Position numbers and translations under genes: made by a program. The notes beneath the pieces are model-generated. The model was given only the letters and a program-made list of their open reading frames with translations. It was not told where the DNA came from and did no database searches. DNA of 11,636 bases from Methylomarinum sp. (GTDB lineage Bacteria > Pseudomonadota > Gammaproteobacteria > Methylococcales > Methylomonadaceae): assembly GCA_013139755.1 (NCBI GenBank), contig WTAG01000240.1, forward strand, positions 1 to 11,636, in the 5' to 3' direction. Positions 5,776 to 11,636 of this stretch are shown here, piece after piece. Numbering within the stretch: position 1 is the stretch's first letter; the number at the start of each line of letters is the position of its first letter.

Positions 5776-6168
5776 ATGGCTATTAATTTTGACAGTGCAT
5801 TAGGGATTCATCCTCAGGCTTTAGCTTTACGTGAGAGACGCAGTGAAGTACTTGCTTCTAATTTGGCAAATGCTGATACACCAGGCTATAAAGCACGAGA
5901 TTTAGATTTTCAATCGGTTTTGAAGCAATCTTTGCCTACATCTACGGTGATGGAGAAAACTCAACAAGGTCATTTTTCACCTAATGATAGATTGCTAGGG
6001 GCGGCAATGATGTTCCGCAACCCTCAGCAAGCATCATTAGATGGAAATACTGTTGAATCACATATTGAGCAAGCTAAATATTCTGAAAATGCAGTGCAAT
6101 ATCAAGCCAGTTTACAGTTTATTAATGGCAAGTTTTCTGGACTAATGACAGCAATCAGAGGGGAATAA
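5776..6168 (+). CDS. flgB: FlgB, flagellar proximal rod protein
   Basis: 130 residues from the ATG at 5776. A GTG three codons upstream (5767) is in frame, but family members begin close to 'I.FD.ALG.H', and the GAGTGG at 5765-5770 is well placed for the ATG, so I prefer the shorter form. The conserved rod motif ASNLANADTPGYKARD spans about 27-42, followed by DF at 44-45. The C-terminal helix, 'Y.A.LQFINGKFSGLMTAIRG', closes the protein as usual. FlgB forms the inner rod next to the MS ring/FliE and is exported by the flagellar type III system without a cleaved signal. It is first in the operon and is followed by flgC after 2 nt. Confidence 0.96.
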   Translation: MAINFDSALGIHPQALALRERRSEVLASNLANADTPGYKARDLDFQSVLKQSLPTSTVMEKTQQGHFSPNDRLLGAAMMFRNPQQASLDGNTVESHIEQAKYSENAVQYQASLQFINGKFSGLMTAIRGE

Positions 6169-6170
6169 TT

Positions 6171-6578
6171 ATGAACATTTTTGATATTGCCGGTAGTGGC
6201 ATGAACGCGCAATCATTAAGACTTAATCTGGTTGCCAGTAACATATCCAATGCAAATAGTGTCAGTAGTAGTATTGATGAGGTATATAAATCCAGGCAGC
6301 CAGTATTTGCCGCAGACTTTAAAAGTATTATGGATAAGCATAATGCGACAAGCAAAGTGAATGTAAAGGGTGTAGTGGAAAGTCAGGCCCCTGCGGTAAT
6401 GGAATACGCTCCTAATCATCCTATGGCTGATGATAAGGGTTATATCTTTAAACCTAATGTTAATACAGTAGAAGAAATGGCAAATATGATGTCGGCTTCT
6501 CGTTCTTATCAAAATAATGTTGAAGTCTTAAATACAGCAAAAGAAATGATGTTGAAAACGCTAAGAATGGGGCAGTAG
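6171..6578 (+). CDS. flgC: FlgC, flagellar proximal rod protein
   Basis: 135 residues, typical FlgC size. The N-terminus has 'FDIAGSGMNAQSLRLNLVASNISNANS' (4-30, the rod-family helix and ANS signature), then the FlgC-specific VYKSRQPVF (38-46). The C-terminal part has NPNV-like 'FKPNVNTVEEMANMMSASRSYQNNVEVLN' (about 92-120), where the family makes its D0 helix. FlgC joins FlgB and FlgF in the proximal rod. The ribosome site AGAGGGGA lies inside the end of flgB, and the 2-nt gap suggests coupled translation. The loop after ANS (VSSSIDE) is a divergent version of the usual glycine-rich segment, which is normal variation. Confidence 0.95.
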   Translation: MNIFDIAGSGMNAQSLRLNLVASNISNANSVSSSIDEVYKSRQPVFAADFKSIMDKHNATSKVNVKGVVESQAPAVMEYAPNHPMADDKGYIFKPNVNTVEEMANMMSASRSYQNNVEVLNTAKEMMLKTLRMGQ

Positions 6579-6587
6579 GAGATAATC

Positions 6588-7262
6588 ATGGCTATTAGTT
6601 CAATCGAAACGTATCAGAACATTGGTTTAGCAACGTCTGCTGATAAAGTGGCAGATAAAAAACAAGAATTAGGACAAGAAGAGTTTTTAAAGTTGATGAC
6701 AGCTCAAATGACTCATCAAGACCCTAACAAGCCAATGGAAAACGGCGACTTTTTAGCACAAATGGCACAGTTTAGTAGTGTAGAAGGCATTGGTGAGCTA
6801 AATACTTCATTTAAAGAATTTGCTGAATCTGTCACTTCTGGTCAGGCATTACAGGCATCAACTCTGGTGGGTAAATCAGTGATGGTACCTTCTGGTGAAG
6901 GACTTATGTCTTTAACTGATGATTTGTCGGGCGAGGCAGTATTAAATGGTAGAACCAATAATTTAAAAGTTAGTTTTTTAGATTCTAATGGTGAAACAGT
7001 CAAAACACTGGAAATGGGTAAGCAGGAGCAAGGTAATATCGCATTTAACTGGGATGGTAAGTTAGATGATGGTACATACACTGATCCAGGACTTTATAAA
7101 ATACGGGCTGAAGCAAATGTTGATGGAACCAATACAATATTGGAGACCTACGTGAGTGCGGGAGTAGAGAGTGTGGCATTAGGGAAATCAAATGAAGGTG
7201 TGACGCTGGCATTAGCAGGATTGGGTAATGTGGATTTTAACAACGTTAAGAAAGTATTCTAG
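6588..7262 (+). CDS. flgD: FlgD, hook cap/scaffolding protein
   Basis: 224 residues, normal length. The conserved FlgD N-terminal region is plain: GQEEFLKLMTAQMTHQDP.KPM (29-50) and DFLAQMAQFSSVEG (54-67), which directs export and cap assembly. A C-terminal beta-rich part follows, with a tudor-like strand set (about 88-118) and an Ig/FnIII-like domain (about 120-190) ending 'DPGLYKIRAEA'. FlgD caps the growing hook so FlgE can polymerise, and is then replaced by FlgK. It starts at an ATG with TAGGAGA upstream, 9 nt after flgC, and precedes flgE by 16 nt, the invariant order for these genes. Confidence 0.96.
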   Translation: MAISSIETYQNIGLATSADKVADKKQELGQEEFLKLMTAQMTHQDPNKPMENGDFLAQMAQFSSVEGIGELNTSFKEFAESVTSGQALQASTLVGKSVMVPSGEGLMSLTDDLSGEAVLNGRTNNLKVSFLDSNGETVKTLEMGKQEQGNIAFNWDGKLDDGTYTDPGLYKIRAEANVDGTNTILETYVSAGVESVALGKSNEGVTLALAGLGNVDFNNVKKVF

Positions 7263-7278
7263 AGCTTAGGAGAGCATT

Positions 7279-8670
7279 ATGGGTTTTTCAACTGCATTAA
7301 GCGGCTTAAATGCCGCATCAAAAAGTTTACAAGTTCTTGGTAATAATATTGCCAATGCCAATACCACGGGTTTTAAAGAATCACGGACTGAGTTTGCTGA
7401 TGTTTACAATAACACTACAATCGCAAGTGTTAGTAAAGTAGCTGCTGGAGCTGGTGTAAGTGTGTCTGAAGTTGCTCAGCAGTTTCATCAAGGTAATGTT
7501 GAATCAACACAAAATAATTTAGATCTTGCCATATCAGGTAACGGTTTTTTTGCCTTAGGAGATAATATTGATGCAACTAATGTTTCAGCTTATACCCGAA
7601 ATGGTGCTTTTCATTTAAATCCAGAAGGCTATATTACTAATGATTCAGGTCATTTCCTGATGGGGGGTGCACCTGTCGGAGATAATGTAGTAGATGGATT
7701 TGATACGGGTGTTCCTCAAGCACTTAGAATAGATACCTCTCAAGGTAAGCCTTCAGCAACAACGGATATAGATTTAATTGTTAATTTAGATTCAAGAGAT
7801 GACGTTCCTGTAAATCCCTTTGTAGGTTTTGACCCAGCGTTAAATGCGGGTCCAGATGTTGATAGCTATAATAGTGCAACATCGGTTACGCTTTTTGATT
7901 CGCTGGGTAATACGCATACATTAACGACTTATTTTGTTAAAGAACAGGCATCAGCTGTTGCCCCAGTGGTAGATCCTAATACTTGGTCTGCTTATCTATT
8001 TCTTGATGGACGCGGGGTTAATACTGGAGCAACAGCTACTTTGGATGATCCTACTGTAGCTGTACCTGTTGCTGCTGATTTGGTGGGTACTAAAATTCCC
8101 ATGGTATTCGATAGCTTAGGCAATATGGTTGCAGCTAGCACAGGAACGGATACTACCGCTGGTTCTTTGGATGATTTTGTTATTACTGGCCTTGATATTT
8201 CAGCGTTGGATCCGAGTATTAAAGTTGACCCTTTGAGTTTTTCGCTTAATCCAACGGCTTCTACTCAATACGCCTCCAATTTTGATGTTAATGAGCTACA
8301 GCAAGATGGCTTTGGTGCAGGTAATCTAACAGGTGTGAGTATCGATTCGGATGGTATTGTTGTTGCACGTTTTAGTAATGGTACTGCCAATCCTCTGGGG
8401 CAGGTTATTTTAGGACGCTTTATCAATAACCAGGGTTTGTCAAAAATAGGCGATACAACCTGGCAGGAATCAACCAGTTCTGGAGGTGCTGTTTTAGGTG
8501 TTGCTGGAGGGAATAATTTTGGAACTATAAGTTCGGCTTCGTTAGAAAATTCCAATACAGATATTGCATCTCAATTGGTTAAATTGATTGTGGCACAACA
8601 AGCTTATCAAGCTAATGCCAAGACCATATCAACTGAAGATGAAATCATCCAGACTATTCTTAATATTTAG
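7279..8670 (+). CDS. flgE: FlgE, flagellar hook protein
   Basis: 463 residues, longer than the roughly 400 of the enterobacterial protein; the extra length lies in the central, surface-exposed D1/D2 region (about 150-330), rich in Asp, Ala, Val and Thr. The N-terminal D0 signature is MGFSTALSGLNAASKSLQVL then NNIANANTTGFKESRTEF (22-39). Mid-N motifs include 'ISGNGFFAL' and 'YTRNGAFHLNPEGYI'. The C-terminal D0 helix carries LENSNTDIASQLVKLIVAQQAYQANAKTI. FlgE subunits are exported through the rod and form the curved universal joint. Central-domain length varies widely among bacteria, so its size is not remarkable. A TAGGAGAG site precedes the ATG. Confidence 0.96.
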   Translation: MGFSTALSGLNAASKSLQVLGNNIANANTTGFKESRTEFADVYNNTTIASVSKVAAGAGVSVSEVAQQFHQGNVESTQNNLDLAISGNGFFALGDNIDATNVSAYTRNGAFHLNPEGYITNDSGHFLMGGAPVGDNVVDGFDTGVPQALRIDTSQGKPSATTDIDLIVNLDSRDDVPVNPFVGFDPALNAGPDVDSYNSATSVTLFDSLGNTHTLTTYFVKEQASAVAPVVDPNTWSAYLFLDGRGVNTGATATLDDPTVAVPVAADLVGTKIPMVFDSLGNMVAASTGTDTTAGSLDDFVITGLDISALDPSIKVDPLSFSLNPTASTQYASNFDVNELQQDGFGAGNLTGVSIDSDGIVVARFSNGTANPLGQVILGRFINNQGLSKIGDTTWQESTSSGGAVLGVAGGNNFGTISSASLENSNTDIASQLVKLIVAQQAYQANAKTISTEDEIIQTILNI

Positions 8671-8687
8671 AATACGGGAGAATTATT

Positions 8688-9428
8688 ATGGATCGTAGTT
8701 TATATATAGCAATGAGTGGGGCTAAGCAGACTTTGCTGGCTCAAACTTCAAACGCCAATAATTTGGCGAATTCGCAGACTACCGGTTTTAAGTCAGATTT
8801 TGATCAATTTAGGTCTATGCCTGTATTCGGGCCGGGTTTTCCCTCTCGTGTTTATGCGATGACTGAAAGGCCTGGATCTGATTTAAGCATGGGGCCGCTT
8901 CAGACCACAGGCAATGAATTAGATGTCGCTATTAAAGGTGATGGCTGGTTTGCGGTAGAGGGGGAGGATGGTAAAGAAGCCTATAGTCGTTCAGGTGATT
9001 TGAGAATAACACCTGAAGGCCGATTGTTAACCGGCAATGGAATAGCTGTTTTAGGGGATGATGGCCCCATTACGCTGCCACCTGCAGAAAAAATAGACAT
9101 TGGTAATGACGGTACTATTAGTATTATTCCCGTAGGAGAGAATGAGGCTGCTTTGGTAGTTATTGACCGCATTAAAATGGTTCTTCCTGAATTAAGTAAT
9201 TTGGAAAAGCGTAATGATGGTCTTATGTACACCAAAGATGGCAGTGTGCAAGTGGCTAATGCCGGTGGCAGTTTAATTCAAGGTGCGTTAGAAGGTAGTA
9301 ATGTGAATGCGGTTTCTGCGTTAGTAGAGATGATTGAATTAGCCAGAAACTTTGAGCTACAAACTAAAGTAATGAAAAGTGCTGATGATAACTCAAGCGT
9401 TAGCGCTAAATTAATGCAAATGGCATAG
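8688..9428 (+). CDS. flgF: FlgF, flagellar proximal rod protein
   Basis: 246 residues, typical. It begins MDRSLYIAMSGAKQTLLAQTSNANNLANSQTTGFKSDF, which is the FlgF form of the rod motif (ANNLAN...TTGFK, 24-35). Central motifs are GNELDVAIKGDGWFAV and YSRSGDLRITPEGRLL. The C-terminal helix is SNVNAVSALVEMIELARNFELQ. FlgF links the FlgB/FlgC rod segment to the distal FlgG rod. It starts 17 nt after flgE with a GGGAG ribosome site. In Pseudomonas a second operon starts at flgF, but here I see no promoter in the short flgE-flgF gap, so it appears to belong to the flgB operon. Confidence 0.96.
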   Translation: MDRSLYIAMSGAKQTLLAQTSNANNLANSQTTGFKSDFDQFRSMPVFGPGFPSRVYAMTERPGSDLSMGPLQTTGNELDVAIKGDGWFAVEGEDGKEAYSRSGDLRITPEGRLLTGNGIAVLGDDGPITLPPAEKIDIGNDGTISIIPVGENEAALVVIDRIKMVLPELSNLEKRNDGLMYTKDGSVQVANAGGSLIQGALEGSNVNAVSALVEMIELARNFELQTKVMKSADDNSSVSAKLMQMA

Positions 9429-9441
9429 TAAATGCATGTGT

Positions 9442-9471
9442 CCTAGTAAGACAATAAATTGTCATATTAGG
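9442..9471 (+). promoter_or_regulatory. RNA hairpin overlapping the flgG ribosome binding site
   Basis: The flgF-flgG gap folds into a stem of 13 positions: 11 Watson-Crick pairs, one G-T pair and one A-A mismatch (arms 9442-9454 and 9459-9471), with a TAAA loop. Its 3' arm ends inside the flgG ribosome site AGGAGG (9469-9474), covering the first AGG. No T-run follows, so it is not an intrinsic terminator. It could tune flgG translation or protect mRNA ends. Confidence 0.6.
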
Positions 9472-9479
9472 AGGTCGTT

Positions 9480-10268
9480 ATGACAGAACGTGCATTATGG
9501 GTGGCTAAAACAGGTTTAGATGCCCAACAAACAAAAATGGCGGTTATTTCCAATAACCTCGCTAACGTCAACACCATAGGCTTTAAAAAATCCAGAGCGA
9601 TTTTCGAAGACTTGGTCTATCAAAATATCAGACAAGCGGGTTCTCAAACGACGCAAAATACTGAGCTTCCAACAGGATTGCAGTTAGGAACAGGTGTCAG
9701 GACTGTCGCTACAGAAAAACTGCATACGCAAGGTAATATGCAGCAAACAGAAAATTCATTAGATGTTGCGATTAATGGGCGGGGGTTTTTTCAAATCCTT
9801 ATGCCTAATGGTGATATAAATTACACGCGTGACGGATCCTTCAAGCTAGACTCTACTGGGCAAGTAGTAACCTCTAGCGGCATGACTTTAGAGCCCAATA
9901 TTACTATACCCACGGATGCTTTGAGCATATCTATTGGTCGTGATGGTACGGTCTCGGTCGTGCAGCCGGGTAGTCCTGATTCAGTAGAGCTGGGGCAGCT
10001 TGAATTAGCCAGTTTTGTTAATCCGGCAGGTCTAAACCCAGTAGGTGAAAACTTATTTTCAGAGACAGTGGCTAGTGGAGCACCTGTTGTTGGAACACCG
10101 GGAGAAGATGAGTTTGGAGCTGTTTTTCAAGGTTCACTAGAAACCTCTAATGTTAATGTGGTTGAAGAACTGGTCAATATGATCGAGACACAAAGAGCTT
10201 ATGAAATGAACTCAAAAGCCATTTCAACCACCGATGAAATGTTAGCTTATGTGTCACAGCAACTCTAA
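9480..10268 (+). CDS. flgG: FlgG, flagellar distal rod protein
   Basis: 262 residues, the canonical FlgG length. It opens with [20 protein letters not shown] and [22 protein letters not shown] (24-45), followed by the FlgG-specific segment [10 protein letters not shown]...[10 protein letters not shown] (48-71), which makes the distal rod straight and distinguishes it from FlgE and FlgF. The C-terminus has [32 protein letters not shown], the near-universal FlgG signature. It forms the drive shaft crossing the periplasm through the P and L rings. The ribosome site AGGAGG is perfect and 5 nt from the ATG, but part of it is paired in the hairpin at 9442-9471. The 51-nt gap before it is the widest in this operon. 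Confidence 0.97.
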   Translation: MTERALWVAKTGLDAQQTKMAVISNNLANVNTIGFKKSRAIFEDLVYQNIRQAGSQTTQNTELPTGLQLGTGVRTVATEKLHTQGNMQQTENSLDVAINGRGFFQILMPNGDINYTRDGSFKLDSTGQVVTSSGMTLEPNITIPTDALSISIGRDGTVSVVQPGSPDSVELGQLELASFVNPAGLNPVGENLFSETVASGAPVVGTPGEDEFGAVFQGSLETSNVNVVEELVNMIETQRAYEMNSKAISTTDEMLAYVSQQL

Positions 10269-10282
10269 CTAGGGTGACTATT

Positions 10283-10954
10283 ATGATGATGCAAAGAATA
10301 ATTGTTGTTTTTAGTTTGTCTGCTTTAGTGGGCTGTGGGGCATTGCCAAAAAGAGACCCTGACTTTTCCCCTGTACAAGCTGTAGATCTTAGGCCTCCTC
10401 AGCAAAGTAATGGTTCAATTTATCAATCCGGTTACGATATGCGTTTATTTGAAGACCAGACCGCTAAACGGGTAGGTGATATTTTGACGATTAATTTAGA
10501 TGAGGATATTGAAGCCAAGAAAGAAGCCGACCTAGATGCTACAAAGAAAACCTCAACTTCGGTAACAGCACCAAATATTGCCGGGATTGATCCTTCAATT
10601 ATATTTGGTAGTGATTTAAGTGCAACATTAGCATCCGAACATGACTTTCAAGGTGAGGGTGAGGCGAATCAGAGTAATAGTTTAACAGGTAATATCAGTG
10701 TGACAGTCGTTGAGGTATTGCCTAATGGTTACTTGAAAATTCGAGGGGAAAAGCGAATGACTTTAAATGATGGCAGTGAATATATTCGTTTATCCGGGAT
10801 AGTAAGACCAATAGATATTAGTTCAGCAAATACCATTTCGTCATCTAAGATTGCGGATGCAACCATTATGTATACAGGGGAAGGTGCTGTTGCTGATGCA
10901 AGTAAAATGGGCTGGTTTGCCAAGTTCTTTTTAAGCCCAATATTTCCTTTCTAG
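10283..10954 (+). CDS. flgH: FlgH, L-ring lipoprotein
   Basis: 223 residues from the ATG at 10283. A GTG at 10274 would add three residues but overlaps the ribosome site AGGGTGA (10271-10277); the ATG at 10286 is also possible. The N-terminus is a lipoprotein signal with lipobox L15-V16-G17-C18 and Gly at +2, consistent with outer-membrane sorting. The mature part has '[31 protein letters not shown]' (about 44-74), and later '[37 protein letters not shown]', both FlgH hallmarks, ending in a hydrophobic aromatic tail (FFLSPIFPF). It forms the outer-membrane L ring bushing around the FlgG rod. flgG ends 14 nt upstream and flgI starts 11 nt downstream. Confidence 0.96.
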   Translation: MMMQRIIVVFSLSALVGCGALPKRDPDFSPVQAVDLRPPQQSNGSIYQSGYDMRLFEDQTAKRVGDILTINLDEDIEAKKEADLDATKKTSTSVTAPNIAGIDPSIIFGSDLSATLASEHDFQGEGEANQSNSLTGNISVTVVEVLPNGYLKIRGEKRMTLNDGSEYIRLSGIVRPIDISSANTISSSKIADATIMYTGEGAVADASKMGWFAKFFLSPIFPF

Positions 10955-10965
10955 AGGATAATGAA

Positions 10966-11636
10966 ATGAAACGTATATTATTAGTTGGCTTGATGTTCAT
11001 GGCAATTTGTCCTAGCACTTATGCAGAACGTATTAAAGACCTTGCCTCTATCGCGGGTGTTCGTAGCAACCAGTTAGTGGGTTATGGTTTGGTCGTTGGG
11101 CTAAACAGGACAGGAGATAAAACAAAATTTACCGGACAGAGTTTACGAAGCATGATGGCAAGATTAGGCCTAACTTTTCCACCCGGTATTGACCCTAAAG
11201 CGAAAAATATTGCCGCTGTCTCGATACACGCTGATTTACCCGCTTTTTCTAAGCCTGGACAAAGAATTGACGTTACTGTTTCTTCAATTGGTGATGCTAA
11301 AAGTTTACGTGGTGGTTCATTATTAATGAGTCCATTAAAAGGAGCTGATGGAAATGTTTATGCGGTCGCTCAAGGCAATTTAGTGGTTGGAGGCTTAAGC
11401 GCAGGTGGCAAAGATGGCTCTAAAATCACAGTCAATAACCCTTCGGTAGGACGTATTCCTAATGGCGCAACAGTAGAGCGAAGTGTACCAACATCGTTTA
11501 GCAAAGGAAATTCACTGGTATTTAATCTACATAACTCAGATTTTACTACCGCAAATCGAATGGTTGAAGCAATTAACAGGGTATTAGGGCCTGATACTGC
11601 AAAAGCAATAGATGCAACATCGGTAAAAGTTAATGC
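10966..11636 (+). CDS. flgI: FlgI, flagellar P-ring protein (3' truncated by window edge)
   Basis: The first 223 codons of flgI are present; the family is usually about 365-370 residues, so some 145 are missing beyond the window. The signal peptide is MKR, a hydrophobic core [11 protein letters not shown], and cleavage after TYA (residue 20). The mature N-terminus is [26 protein letters not shown], the unmistakable FlgI start. Further conserved stretches include '[14 protein letters not shown]', '[21 protein letters not shown]' and '[13 protein letters not shown]'. It forms the P ring in the periplasmic peptidoglycan layer, assembled with the help of FlgA. The start ATG follows an AGAGGA site by 7 nt; a nearer upstream ATG at 10961 is out of frame and stops at once. 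The next genes are expected to be flgJ, flgK and flgL but are not visible. Confidence 0.96.
   Translation, partial: MKRILLVGLMFMAICPSTYAERIKDLASIAGVRSNQLVGYGLVVGLNRTGDKTKFTGQSLRSMMARLGLTFPPGIDPKAKNIAAVSIHADLPAFSKPGQRIDVTVSSIGDAKSLRGGSLLMSPLKGADGNVYAVAQGNLVVGGLSAGGKDGSKITVNNPSVGRIPNGATVERSVPTSFSKGNSLVFNLHNSDFTTANRMVEAINRVLGPDTAKAIDATSVKVN

Noticed and set aside
7279..8670. Enlarged FlgE as a novel hook variant
   Set aside because: 463 residues is within the range of natural variation in the central domain; both ends are canonical.

Overview
The window carries an ordinary polar-flagellum gene block of a low-GC gammaproteobacterium. The order flgZ-flgN-flgM-flgA (minus strand) facing cheV-cheR-flgBCDEFGHI (plus strand) is the arrangement known from Pseudomonas and related gammaproteobacteria that run a sigma54/sigma28 flagellar cascade. 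The A+T-rich, codon-relaxed sequence argues against Pseudomonas itself. I cannot assign a genus from sequence alone.

Layout. 1-222 is the 3' end of a small membrane-protein gene (DUF4870-like). 223-636 holds no intact gene, only what looks like a decayed GxxExxY-family gene (about 285-514). 637-713 is a tRNA-Arg(CCT) on the minus strand with its CCA encoded. 749-1534 is flgZ, a YcgR-type PilZ protein (c-di-GMP effector). 1671-2165 is flgN, 2173-2478 flgM and 2556-3254 flgA. A 130-bp divergent control region (3255-3384) separates flgA from cheV (3385-4320) and cheR (4380-5198). A gene-free stretch of about 570 bp ending in two tandem terminators and a sigma54 promoter precedes the rod/hook/ring operon flgB, flgC, flgD, flgE, flgF, flgG, flgH and flgI; flgI runs off the window.

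Regulation visible in the sequence. Two sigma54 (-24/-12, GG-N10-GC) promoters with nearly the same core lie upstream of flgA and flgB. A strong sigma28 (FliA) promoter lies upstream of flgM and a weaker one upstream of cheV. This fits the known hierarchy: sigma54 with its activator drives basal-body and hook genes, and sigma28 drives late genes, including its own anti-sigma factor FlgM, the filament-protein chaperone FlgN and chemotaxis functions.

How the genes work together. FlgB, FlgC, FlgF and FlgG build the rod. FlgD caps the growing hook made of FlgE. FlgA chaperones FlgI into the P ring, and FlgH forms the L ring. FlgM holds sigma28 inactive until the hook is finished and FlgM is exported. 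FlgN escorts hook-filament junction proteins. FlgZ slows or steers motility when c-di-GMP is high, and CheV and CheR tune chemoreceptor signalling. I found no new biological system. The points worth a second look are regulatory: a hairpin overlapping the flgG ribosome binding site, a 13-bp perfect palindrome between flgN and flgZ, back-to-back sigma54/sigma28 promoters, and the empty region before flgB.
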